Below are positions 17,460 through 25,462 of a DNA stretch of 64,000 bases, piece after piece. The position numbers and the translations under genes were made by a program. The notes under the pieces are model-generated. The model was given only the letters and a program-made list of their open reading frames with translations. It was not told the origin of the DNA and ran no database searches. The DNA comes from Nanohaloarchaea archaeon SW_7_43_1 (GTDB lineage: Archaea; Nanohalarchaeota; Nanosalinia; Nanosalinales; Nanosalinaceae), in the NCBI GenBank assembly GCA_003009795.1, contig PXPE01000001.1:818739-882738 (forward strand). The letters run 5' to 3'. The number at the start of each line of letters is the position of its first letter. Position 1 is the stretch's first letter.

Positions 17460-18710
17460 TTAAGCTTTTGGCCTCTCTAGATCGTAGACATAATAATTCC
17501 TGCAGTTATTGGAGAAGGATTTCATTATCTCGTAGGGTTCATCCGAGGATAGGACAGCGTACTTTACATCCTCCTCATCTCTTAGTTCAGAAAGACTCTT
17601 CCATGGAGACATCACAGGCTTATCAAGTCTGTATCCGGCTATCGCCCAGCTATCGGAGACAAACTTTCCCTCTAGATCTGAGGAGTAGTCCAAGGCATTT
17701 TCAAGCGGCTCTTCACATCTCTGATGATTCATCCCATCCGTCACAACTCCAAAACCTGAGGTAATCAGCATGATAGCAGAAGCAAGGTAGAAAAACTTTC
17801 TATCTAGGCCTCTATATGCTACGAGTAGAAGAAAGGGTAGAATAGCGAGCCAGTACCGAGGGTAGGAGTTACCTGAAATAAATATAATAAATATCGTATA
17901 TGCAGTAATCATCGATTTCTCAGTTAATCCGGTATCTTTCCAGCCCGGGTACAGCGCCGGTATTAGTCCTGAAAGTGTGAATAGACCTGATTTTACACCT
18001 GGTACAACTGAGGCCACGAATCCGGAATCCGACCAGTGTGAGACCCGTGTCAGATACATTATGATACGGGCGAAAAATCCTTCGTAGTAAATCTTGCTGT
18101 ACAGAAGAAACGGTGCGGAACCCATCAAACCACCTAATATTGGCTGTGAAATCCTGTTTCTTCTCTCTAGAATATAGCCTACTCCCATCCCTATAGCAAG
18201 GACTAAGAACACGTACCTAACAGTGCCGGCGATCGAAATTAGTATTCCCGCTAAGAAATGTCTGTCTCTTTGAAACATATAGAATGATCCGAGTAGGAAA
18301 AGTAGGGCTGGAACATCCGTGTAGATATGAGCGGACCAGTACAACAGAAGAGGTGAGAAAGCAAAAACTGCGGTTATCCGAAGTGGTTCATCAAATTCTT
18401 CCAGCGCTATTCTGTGAAAAACTACGATACAGCCAATTCCAGCAAGAACAACGATAAAACGTGCCGAGAATGTGCTTTCTCCGGTTAAAAGCCATATTCC
18501 CGAAACTGCATATGATACTGCTGCGGGTCTACTTTCCTCAAAGTTGGAACTGTCACCAGAGAAGTATTCAGCGTTCGTCAAAAACGAGCCTTCGTCCCAC
18601 TCAAGAGCAGCTGTGTAAGCGATAGATGAAGTGAAAAGGAGAAAGAGCACCAGTAAAAGTCTGATATCGAATAATTTTTCCAGCTTAGTACTTTTGTCTG
18701 GAATATTCAT
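17460..18710 (-). CDS. GT-C (PMT/ArnT-like) membrane glycosyltransferase
   Basis: This 416-residue polytopic protein has about nine or ten hydrophobic helices. After the first helix is the acidic motif WDEGSFLTNAEYF, the catalytic-loop signature of dolichyl-phosphate-sugar-dependent PMT/ArnT enzymes. A second polar loop and a soluble C-terminal tail follow. Such proteins transfer a sugar from a lipid carrier to an acceptor on the outer face. Its position beside a GT2 gene fits a pathway in which one enzyme makes or extends the lipid-linked sugar and the other transfers it. Confidence 0.72.
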   Translation of the reverse strand: MNIPDKSTKLEKLFDIRLLLVLFLLFTSSIAYTAALEWDEGSFLTNAEYFSGDSSNFEESRPAAVSYAVSGIWLLTGESTFSARFIVVLAGIGCIVVFHRIALEEFDEPLRITAVFAFSPLLLYWSAHIYTDVPALLFLLGSFYMFQRDRHFLAGILISIAGTVRYVFLVLAIGMGVGYILERRNRISQPILGGLMGSAPFLLYSKIYYEGFFARIIMYLTRVSHWSDSGFVASVVPGVKSGLFTLSGLIPALYPGWKDTGLTEKSMITAYTIFIIFISGNSYPRYWLAILPFLLLVAYRGLDRKFFYLASAIMLITSGFGVVTDGMNHQRCEEPLENALDYSSDLEGKFVSDSWAIAGYRLDKPVMSPWKSLSELRDEEDVKYAVLSSDEPYEIMKSFSNNCRNYYVYDLERPKA

Positions 18711-18720
18711 TGTGGTAGAT

Positions 18721-19878
18721 TCAGTCGTTCTTCATTATCTCTCTCAGGAAAACGGTTGCGTAAGCTCCCTTAGGAAGGTCGAACTTGACTGTCATTTTGT
18801 TCATGTTCATATTGAGATTATCTTCTCCAATCTCGAGAACATCAAAGTTCCTGAAATCGGCGAATGCCCTTCTGTAGGTCCCTTCGCTTCTGAGATCTGG
18901 GAAGTTCTGTAGTCTGAAATCTTCCTGTGAGACGTTTTCTTCCTCAAGAACTTTCTCAATTAAGTTTTCAGGCTTTCCGTCTTTGAGATCGGTTTTGTAC
19001 CCTACCAGAGGAATTTCATACTCGGGCTCATACCAACCGTTTTCAACCAACTGTGAAAGCGCACGGTTGAATACCCATGACTGATAAGCATGTACGAAAA
19101 GCTGCTGTAGACCATCCGGAAGCCGTTTGATAGCTCCTTTATAGTCGCCAGGATTCTTGGTCAAGTGATAAAGAAGTGCTTTCTCGTACCTGTACTGTTC
19201 CGGGAATTTCTCTGCTGCATCCTCTACCTCACGTGTCTCCCAGAGCTCATCCCTTATTTTTCTTATACTCTTGTACTCTTGATCATATGGTTTGGCTATA
19301 TATGTCCATACCGCCTCCTCATATTTTTCCTGTAGAATAAGTCGTCCGACCTGATGTGTGATAGGTCTTGCGGATCCAAATCTTTGTTTCCCGAAATAGT
19401 TGGGGAACTTGCTGTCCATTTCTTCAACTATCTTCAGCGCACGGCTTCTGAGATCCTCCATAGGAAGTTTTAACTGCCTCAAAGCTATCTCAAATCTGTT
19501 TGCATCAAGGTTTCCCAAACCGACATGTCCGTTTCTACCTACTACCTCAAGTTCAAACTCATCTGTAAATATCTGGTTAACATCCTCCTGTGATACTCCC
19601 TGTATCGAGATATGCTGTTCAGTTACAGCTCTCTTGTCTTTGTTTCCTGCATATCCTATCCTATTCTTTGAAATATGGAGCATGTTGGATAGCTTGGAAA
19701 CAGCCTCCATAGTGGTCATGTTCTGTTTTCTCAGCTTCACTATTAGATGATCTCCGTCTACATCTGTCTGATGCGAGGCTAGTTCTTCTACTATAAAATC
19801 GTTTACCTGTTCCTTTATCTCACCCTCTATTCCAGGCATTTCCGTGTTATACTCCCATTCCATCAACTTTTCCATCAT
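18721..19878 (-). CDS. truD: tRNA pseudouridine synthase D
   Basis: TruD converts uridine 13 in tRNA to pseudouridine. The 385-residue length is normal for the archaeal family. The diagnostic motif GYAGNKDKRAVTEQ contains the catalytic Asp. Other hallmarks are NRFEIALR near the end of the first catalytic segment and NYFGKQRFG. A central insertion typical of TruD lies between about residues 195 and 330. The gene follows pth2 with a 4-base gap, a known archaeal neighbourhood. Two adjacent ATG codons at 19878 and 19875 make the exact start uncertain by one residue. Confidence 0.94.
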   Translation of the reverse strand: MMEKLMEWEYNTEMPGIEGEIKEQVNDFIVEELASHQTDVDGDHLIVKLRKQNMTTMEAVSKLSNMLHISKNRIGYAGNKDKRAVTEQHISIQGVSQEDVNQIFTDEFELEVVGRNGHVGLGNLDANRFEIALRQLKLPMEDLRSRALKIVEEMDSKFPNYFGKQRFGSARPITHQVGRLILQEKYEEAVWTYIAKPYDQEYKSIRKIRDELWETREVEDAAEKFPEQYRYEKALLYHLTKNPGDYKGAIKRLPDGLQQLFVHAYQSWVFNRALSQLVENGWYEPEYEIPLVGYKTDLKDGKPENLIEKVLEEENVSQEDFRLQNFPDLRSEGTYRRAFADFRNFDVLEIGEDNLNMNMNKMTVKFDLPKGAYATVFLREIMKND

Positions 19879-19882
19879 TTTT

Positions 19883-20233
19883 TTAACCTACAAGCTCCAG
19901 TTCTCCCGTCATACTATCTATTTTGTTTTCCTTATCAGGACCAATTCCAAGTGCTGTCACAGTACCAGGTTCAACTTCTGTCAAGCCTGCATCATTCACT
20001 AAACAAGCAGGTATATCTTTACTCTTAGTCTCTGCATATAAATCTTCCAGCTTTCTTTCTCCAGATGAAACCACCACTTTCTTCCCACCTCCAGATTCCC
20101 AATCGGAAATAATATTAGAATCCGCTTTTCTATAGGCTCCAACCGATGCGTGACATGATTGTGAAATCTGTTTTCCTCGGCTTATGTCTAGATCATCTCT
20201 GATTACTATTACTTGTTTTAGTTGATTGGACAT
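19883..20233 (-). CDS. pth2: Peptidyl-tRNA hydrolase 2
   Basis: Pth2 frees tRNA from peptidyl-tRNA released by stalled ribosomes. The 116-residue protein shows the family pattern: a first strand QVIVIRDDL, the GK-x-x-x-Q-x-x-HA segment (GKQISQSCHAS), a central lysine-rich strand (KKVVVSS) and the C-terminal stretch DAGLTEVEPGTVTALGIGP. The length is normal. It is the first gene of a pair with truD. Confidence 0.95.
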   Translation of the reverse strand: MSNQLKQVIVIRDDLDISRGKQISQSCHASVGAYRKADSNIISDWESGGGKKVVVSSGERKLEDLYAETKSKDIPACLVNDAGLTEVEPGTVTALGIGPDKENKIDSMTGELELVG

Positions 20234-20312
20234 ATCTAGTTGTAGCTCCTGAAAGTTTAAGTACTTGGTGGTGACAACAGTTCATGGTTTTCGTCTGGAT
20301 GTCAAAGACAAA

Positions 20313-20417
20313 TGGGTTCGCCCAGATTCGAACTGGGGATCTTCGCCTTGTAAGGGCGACGTCTTAGTCCAAAGATAGCCGAGCTAAACCTTGGATAACC
20401 AACTAGACCACGAACCC
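20313..20417 (-). tRNA. tRNA-Val (anticodon UAC) with a D-arm intron
   Basis: Read on the minus strand, the acceptor stem is GGGTTCG/CGAACCC with discriminator A. The anticodon stem TCGCC/GGCGA encloses CTTACAA, giving anticodon TAC. The T-arm is CCCAG-TTCGAAT-CTGGG. The gene is 105 bases long because about 31 bases (near 20364-20394) interrupt the D-arm, between positions 22 and 23. Removing them leaves GTCTAGTTGGTTATGAC, a normal archaeal tRNA-Val D-arm. Within the intron CAAGG pairs with CTTTG. GGTT in the exon can pair with GACT, giving a relaxed bulge-helix-bulge. The boundary could shift by one base, to 21/22. No CCA is encoded. Confidence 0.85.
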
Positions 20418-20470
20418 AATAAGCGTCACAAAACGTTAGCTCAGGCAATTCTTTTAATTGAACTGGTAGA

Positions 20471-22330
20471 TCAGACCTCTTTCTCCAGAACCGGATCATA
20501 GACATTTTCACCACTCGAATAATAAGGATAATAGACAATCTCTGCTTCATTAAGCCCAACCTCTTCCGGCTCTTTATCTACATCTATCAGTTTTTCTTTC
20601 TCCACCCTTTCCTCTACAATGGCGTTTTCAAATATACTTTCCATCGGCTCCAGCTGTCCATTTTTCACTCTCTCTTTCTTTCTGAGAGATTTGATAATTG
20701 AGGTTGTCTTTGACAATGTTACATCAAGTTCCTCCATAATCTCACTTTTATTCATTCCATCTTGAATATGCTCGAGTACCTTTCTTTCCTTATCCGATAC
20801 CTTATTCATTTCGGCCTTTTCTTCCCCGCTTACAGCATCATACAGAATTTTTTCATTGACTGTTTCTTGAAGGTAAAGAGGATAATAGGTTTTATTGTAT
20901 TTCTGGCCTTTCTCAGTTTCGACTTCCTGCAACGATTTCTCAGTCTCGAACATTGTTACTTTCTCCTTCTGTTCATAGTTCTCAGTTGTCTGAGTTGTCC
21001 CTCCATGTTTCGAATTCCTTAACCTGATATCTGTCATAACAGGGTACTCGTTCCCCAGAACAAAGGCAACACCTGGCGGTAGCGATTTGATCATTGATTC
21101 GACCTCGCTGGTAATACCTTCAAACGACTTAGAAATAGCTTTGAGATCGTTTGGATTTGTAACCCTGAGGATGAACTGAGTATTACACTGACTGAGAACA
21201 TTCTTATCGATTCTTGCCGGTCTCTGAGAGATAACTCCGATTCCAAGACCAAACTTTCTGCCCTCTGAGGCGATCTTCCTGAGTATCTTGTTGCTTAAAG
21301 CCTGTTCAAATCCTTTTTCCGGAGCAAAATTATGTGCTTCTTCTATTACCATTATGAATGGCGGAATCTTGTTCTCCTTTCTCAGCTGGAACATACGCTT
21401 AGCGATCATGAACATCGTCATTTCAGCATTTTCAGGCTCTACAGCTTTCAGGTTAATTATAGTTGCCTCGCCCGGCTCCAGTAAATCCTTGAGATCTATC
21501 GCATCCTCGGAGAAAAGCCCGGATCTCTCCAACTGCTCCAGCGAGTTCAAAAGATTCCATTTGGCGGTTGAGTCCTCATTAGAGACCTCATCCATTATAT
21601 CATTCAGATTATAATACTCATCTTTATCTCTGAGCCTCTTCAAAGCATTATAGAGCACACCCATCTGGGAATTGGTCAATGAATCAGGTATTACGTCCAG
21701 AAGCTCCTTTTTCTCCATATTAATCGAGGAAAAAGACAGAGGCAGTGCTTCCTGATTTATGTCAGTATTTGGCGAGTACTCATTTACATCATAGCCTTTT
21801 CTCTGACTTTCATCCTCATTATCTAGGTTAGGGCGGGAAAGAGAATTGAACTCACCATGAGGATCAACCACCATAACCGGTAAATTCTTTTCTAGCATTT
21901 CCTCAATCAGGACAGCAACCGAGTACGACTTTCCGGCTCCGGTTTGAGCTAATACAGCAAAATGCTTGTAGAAATCGTCCTTATTCACGTGAATATCAAT
22001 ATTTGGGTTTGTCTCAAGATTTCCAATCTTCAAGCCGTTCTCCTCAAGACCGAGAGTATCAGAGATCAGTTCCTGATCTGCCGCGTAGACTATAGAATCA
22101 GGCTCAATCACTCTTCTCGGCGCCTTCGTAAGGCCTTTGTTCCGATATCCGATTATACTTGCTTTTGCTATCGTTTCTCCATCCGGTTTCTTCTCCACTT
22201 CTTCTACTTGGGCCAGTATCCATTTGTCATCGCTCTTAACCGAAACGAAATCAAATTTCTTCACTTCCTCTGTGGCCCGAAAATTGAATGTAGAAGTGTT
22301 AACCTTTCCCTCTATTGTTCCTAACTGCAT
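20471..22330 (-). CDS. herA: HerA DNA helicase/translocase
   Basis: HerA is the hexameric translocase that works with NurA, Mre11 and Rad50 in DNA end resection. The N-terminal HAS-barrel (GTIEGKVNTSTFNF and following) precedes the RecA-like core. The core has Walker A LAQTGAGKSYS, an early MVVDPHGEF strand, Walker B MVIEEAHNFAPE and the sensor VISQRPARI. A C-terminal region carries a helix-turn-helix-like segment. ATG 22330 (MQLGTIEG) gives 619 residues. An upstream TTG at 22384 would add 18 residues but lies only a few bases from the TATA box, so it is rejected. No nurA is nearby. Confidence 0.9.
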   Translation of the reverse strand: MQLGTIEGKVNTSTFNFRATEEVKKFDFVSVKSDDKWILAQVEEVEKKPDGETIAKASIIGYRNKGLTKAPRRVIEPDSIVYAADQELISDTLGLEENGLKIGNLETNPNIDIHVNKDDFYKHFAVLAQTGAGKSYSVAVLIEEMLEKNLPVMVVDPHGEFNSLSRPNLDNEDESQRKGYDVNEYSPNTDINQEALPLSFSSINMEKKELLDVIPDSLTNSQMGVLYNALKRLRDKDEYYNLNDIMDEVSNEDSTAKWNLLNSLEQLERSGLFSEDAIDLKDLLEPGEATIINLKAVEPENAEMTMFMIAKRMFQLRKENKIPPFIMVIEEAHNFAPEKGFEQALSNKILRKIASEGRKFGLGIGVISQRPARIDKNVLSQCNTQFILRVTNPNDLKAISKSFEGITSEVESMIKSLPPGVAFVLGNEYPVMTDIRLRNSKHGGTTQTTENYEQKEKVTMFETEKSLQEVETEKGQKYNKTYYPLYLQETVNEKILYDAVSGEEKAEMNKVSDKERKVLEHIQDGMNKSEIMEELDVTLSKTTSIIKSLRKKERVKNGQLEPMESIFENAIVEERVEKEKLIDVDKEPEEVGLNEAEIVYYPYYSSGENVYDPVLEKEV

Positions 22331-22386
22331 CCCTGTTTTCAACTTCTCTGTGAAGATTGATAAATTGACTCCTAGGTAAAACACAA

Positions 22387-22392
22387 TTTAAA
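22387..22392. promoter_or_regulatory. Palindromic TTTAAA box in the herA divergent promoter region
   Basis: TTTAAA is its own reverse complement. It sits 27 bases before the plus-strand ATG at 22417, giving a leaderless transcript. On the minus strand it predicts a herA transcript starting near 22363, with a leader of about 33 bases before ATG 22330. One box may serve both genes. Confidence 0.5.
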
Positions 22393-22416
22393 AGATACCT
22401 AACTAAATTTGTAATC

Positions 22417-22857
22417 ATGAATACGGATCTTTCCGAGGGACTGGAAAAAAATCTGTTTTTCATCGGTATAAGTATTCTGATTATCGTGACCGCGGCGGGG
22501 ATAAAAAATTCTACGGTCCCCAGCGAACCGGTCAAAGTTGGATATACCGAAGTCAAGACGGAATGTGTTGGGATAGGGACGGGTGTCTGTCTTGGACTGG
22601 AAAAGAGATCACATACCACTTACAACTATGATAGCTATGAGAATCCTGAGCCAGGTACAGAGAATTATTATCGAAAAGTTGAATCCGAGCTGATGCTTCG
22701 AGCATACAGAACTTGTGATTCCTCTATGTCCGGCATGGAATGGACTGAAGTGGTAGAGTACCAGAATCAGACGGCTTCGGAATGGGTTGAGAACGATAAA
22801 ATTGATGTTCTACCGTGTGAGAAAACTTTCTACCGCAGTTTAAACGCCAAAAGCTAA
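22417..22857 (+). CDS. Small membrane-anchored exported protein, unknown
   Basis: This 146-residue protein has one N-terminal membrane helix (about residues 13-30) after a short polar segment. The outside domain has four Cys residues (in TECVG, GVCLG, RTCDS and LPCEK) that could form two disulfides, and it is Tyr-rich. I do not recognise the family. It is divergent from herA and upstream of ndk, which has its own promoter. Confidence 0.5.
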   Translation: MNTDLSEGLEKNLFFIGISILIIVTAAGIKNSTVPSEPVKVGYTEVKTECVGIGTGVCLGLEKRSHTTYNYDSYENPEPGTENYYRKVESELMLRAYRTCDSSMSGMEWTEVVEYQNQTASEWVENDKIDVLPCEKTFYRSLNAKS

Positions 22858-22909
22858 TTTAGTTTAAAAAGCTTGCAGAAGCCATCTTATTCACAAGAGA
22901 TGATCAAAA

Positions 22910-23401
22910 ATGGTAGACGCAAAATATGTTGAAAGGACATTTGTCGCGCTTAAACCTGATGCTGTAAAGAGGGGTATTGTAGGAGAGGTCATTGAGCATT
23001 TTGAGACCGCCGGGTTCAAGATCTCTGGCATAAAAATGGTTCAGGCGACCGACCAGCTACTTGAGAAACACTACGAAGAACATGTCGACAAACCTTTCTA
23101 CGAAGGACTTGCAGAGTACATGCAGGAAGGGCCTATCATAGCTATAGTCCTTGAAGGAGTGCATGCAGCAGAAAACGTTAGAAAAATTGTGGGAGACACC
23201 TCTAATAGAGAGGCACATCCATCGACAATCAGAGGCAAGTTCGGACATATGTCAATGGATCACGCAGATGAGGAAGGAAAACATTACAAGAATATAATCC
23301 ACGCTTCAGAACCAGGCGAAGCAGAAAGAGAAATTGAGATCTGGTTTGAAGAAGACGAGCTTCATGACTATCAAGTCGCTTATGGGGAAGAGACCAAATA
23401 A
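22910..23401 (+). CDS. ndk: Nucleoside diphosphate kinase
   Basis: NDK transfers the gamma-phosphate from NTPs to NDPs through a phosphohistidine. The first strand is RTFVALKPDAVKRG, with the Lys-Pro-Asp-Ala hallmark. The P-loop-like region RKIVGDTSNREAHPSTIRGKFG is present, and the catalytic His is in NIIHASEPGEAEREI. At 163 residues it is slightly long because of insertions before the catalytic segment. A TATA-like GTTTAAAAA near 22862-22871 lies about 43 bases upstream, so this mRNA has a short leader. The leader contains GAGATGATC, which partly matches a Shine-Dalgarno sequence. Confidence 0.93.
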   Translation: MVDAKYVERTFVALKPDAVKRGIVGEVIEHFETAGFKISGIKMVQATDQLLEKHYEEHVDKPFYEGLAEYMQEGPIIAIVLEGVHAAENVRKIVGDTSNREAHPSTIRGKFGHMSMDHADEEGKHYKNIIHASEPGEAEREIEIWFEEDELHDYQVAYGEETK

Positions 23402-23463
23402 ATTCTCTTACCTTTTCTCGTTTCTACCATTACTCTAAAAAACTCAATTAATAATAATTGTTT

Positions 23464-23664
23464 ATGGCAGAAAACAGAATTTATCGATCCGAATCCGATA
23501 AAATGCTAGGAGGAGTTTGCGGTGGAATCGCTGAAGTATACGACGTTGATCCAACACTAGTAAGACTGGTTACACTGTTTATAGTCCTCACAACAGGCGC
23601 AGGAGCACTAGCTTATCTTGTAGCATGGCTAATTATGCCGGTAGAATCAGAGATCAAAGGATGA
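23464..23664 (+). CDS. PspC-domain membrane protein
   Basis: This 66-residue protein is a single PspC domain. It has RIYRSESDKMLGGVCGG-I-A, then DVDPTLVRL and a membrane helix ending in the conserved LAYLVAWLIMP. PspC proteins are linked to envelope stress responses in bacteria and occur widely in archaea without a full Psp system. No pspA-like gene is present here. ATG 23464 is chosen over the TTG at 23458. Confidence 0.85.
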   Translation: MAENRIYRSESDKMLGGVCGGIAEVYDVDPTLVRLVTLFIVLTTGAGALAYLVAWLIMPVESEIKG

Positions 23665-23760
23665 TAAATCAAGTGTAGCGGATGACGAGCCCTGCGGGAC
23701 TCGACAAATCGAAGATTTAAGTTTAGAGAGTCCTCGACAATCGAATTTTGAGTACCGACG
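23665..23760. repeat. Structured intergenic segment with hairpins and a short internal repeat
   Basis: The gap between the convergent pspC and pheT genes contains GAGCCC-TGC-GGGACTC (a hairpin with one unpaired A) and AAATC-GAA-GATTT. CTCGACAA(A)TCGAA occurs twice, about 33 bases apart. GTAGCG near 23677 can also pair with CGCTAC at 23758-23763, just inside pheT. The region could be a bidirectional terminator, a dispersed repeat unit or a small RNA. Confidence 0.4.
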
Positions 23761-25404
23761 CTACCTTTCCTCTCTAATTTTCTCCAGGTCAAGTTCGAAG
23801 CCAGCAGTTTCCATCTCCAGTTCCCAGTTTTCCAAGACCTTATGCGAAAACTCTCCAATAAAACCAATTTCCTCACTGTCTAAGATCAGTCTACCCGAAC
23901 GACCTGCTCTAAAGAATGGCTTATTATCTTCCTTCACTTCAATTTCGATACCGAGATCTCTCTCAAGAACCTGAAGCTTTTTTCTCACATCTGTAAAGCC
24001 GATGTCGGAACCGGATTCGACATAACCCAATTTTCTTTTTTCGGAAGCACCTATATCAGAATCATCTGTTTCCACCACATCACTGGTTTCAAAGAAATTC
24101 TGTGGATAGCCGTTGTGCCTGTTTTGTTTCAGGACCTGGAGCAGTGAGGGAAACATTAGATGTCGGACAGCTGAGTACTCCTCTGAGAGCGGGTTCTCTA
24201 TCTTTACGTAATTACCGTCATCTTCTTTCTGGATCATCGAGGTGAGATTCTTTTCGTTCTCATGTAAGTATGTCAATGCCTCGAGCGCGCCTGTTCCAAC
24301 CATCGAATCTCTAATTATCTTTGACAGATTTTCTATCCTTTGTTTATCCCCGATCTGGTCGATGTTCGGGATTTCTGGTTTTATATTTGTATAGCGATGT
24401 GCAATAATCACATCTTCGATCAGGTCATACTGATGCATTATGTCCGCTCTGTAGCAAGGAACTTTCACCTTGATTTCACTCCCTGCCTTTGCGCCAAACT
24501 TCATCTTCTTCAGTCGGTTGATGATCTCTGTCTTAGAAAGATCAAGTCCTGATACTTCCCTCAAGTACTCTGGATCAAGCTCGAATTCTTCAGGGGATAG
24601 ATCCGGCATTCTCTCATCATTAACTTTCACAGAATCAATCCGGGCGTTTCTCTCCGCCAGCGCTGTAACTATTATATTCAAAGCTTTCTGCACTTTGTCT
24701 CTGTCCTTACCCGTAACATCGATGAATAAATCTGTTGTTCCGCTGTGAACCTCTGTCAGCTGGTTGTTAATTATCGGTGGGAAGCTGAGTACCTGATCCT
24801 CTGAATCAACAATGATGGGGTATTTGTCCTCATCCTCAAGTACCCAGCTGTATTCTCGGCCTTTTTCGTGTTCATCCAGAATCTCTCCGAGCTGCATTTC
24901 TTTCTCATGTTCCAGAGGCGTAAAGGAAACTGTTTCAGCCTCAACTGCTTTGTATTCGAAAGGTGGTTCGATTGCAGAGAGATCGTGGAGTCCGATCGCC
25001 AGCTTCTCTCTTCTTCTTCCCATCGTTTCATGCAATTTCTCCTGCAGCTGTATCAGACCGTTTATCATTCTTTCAGTTAGATCAAGATCACGTACAACTG
25101 CACATCCAATATGAGGTCTTACATTTTCAACGGATCCATCTACTTCGATGTGGATATCTCCTTTATTCACATTGTAGCCTTCCAATCCTGTATCTATCCC
25201 GAAGAAACCTCTATATGCTCTGGAAAGACCTTCTACGGAGAGAAGATCGGGCCGGTTAGGGTATACTTCTACATCCCATTTGTCTCCCTCAACATGATTC
25301 CAGTGTGATCCGAGGAAAGATGCCTCCTCATCCAGTTTTTGATCTGAAAACTCCTGACCAACCAGTTCTGTAAACTCCTTCTTGTTGATCTTGATATTGC
25401 TCAT
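23761..25404 (-). CDS. pheT: Phenylalanyl-tRNA synthetase beta subunit
   Basis: This is the beta chain of the alpha2-beta2 PheRS, in the archaeal form of about 550 residues without the bacterial N-terminal tRNA-binding extension. Visible family segments include WDVEVYPNRPDLLSVEGL early, the B3/B4 region (RPHIGCAVVRDLDL), the B5 stretch around VKVPCYRADIMHQYDLIEDV and the catalytic-like module with NPLSEEYSAVRHLMFPSLL. It is encoded 58 bases downstream of pheS on the same strand, the usual archaeal order. Confidence 0.95.
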   Translation of the reverse strand: MSNIKINKKEFTELVGQEFSDQKLDEEASFLGSHWNHVEGDKWDVEVYPNRPDLLSVEGLSRAYRGFFGIDTGLEGYNVNKGDIHIEVDGSVENVRPHIGCAVVRDLDLTERMINGLIQLQEKLHETMGRRREKLAIGLHDLSAIEPPFEYKAVEAETVSFTPLEHEKEMQLGEILDEHEKGREYSWVLEDEDKYPIIVDSEDQVLSFPPIINNQLTEVHSGTTDLFIDVTGKDRDKVQKALNIIVTALAERNARIDSVKVNDERMPDLSPEEFELDPEYLREVSGLDLSKTEIINRLKKMKFGAKAGSEIKVKVPCYRADIMHQYDLIEDVIIAHRYTNIKPEIPNIDQIGDKQRIENLSKIIRDSMVGTGALEALTYLHENEKNLTSMIQKEDDGNYVKIENPLSEEYSAVRHLMFPSLLQVLKQNRHNGYPQNFFETSDVVETDDSDIGASEKRKLGYVESGSDIGFTDVRKKLQVLERDLGIEIEVKEDNKPFFRAGRSGRLILDSEEIGFIGEFSHKVLENWELEMETAGFELDLEKIREER

Positions 25405-25462
25405 TATTTGAAAACCTCCGGTTTTCTGCTATTCGAAACAATTGACGAGATTTTTGTTTTCA

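Noticed and set aside
22331-22384. TTG start for HerA at 22384
   Set aside because: It is only a few bases from the TATA box, so it would fall upstream of the predicted transcript start.
24470-25308. Several overlapping plus-strand frames opposite pheT
   Set aside because: They are Ser/Leu-rich shadows of the strong pheT coding frame and show no domain or promoter.
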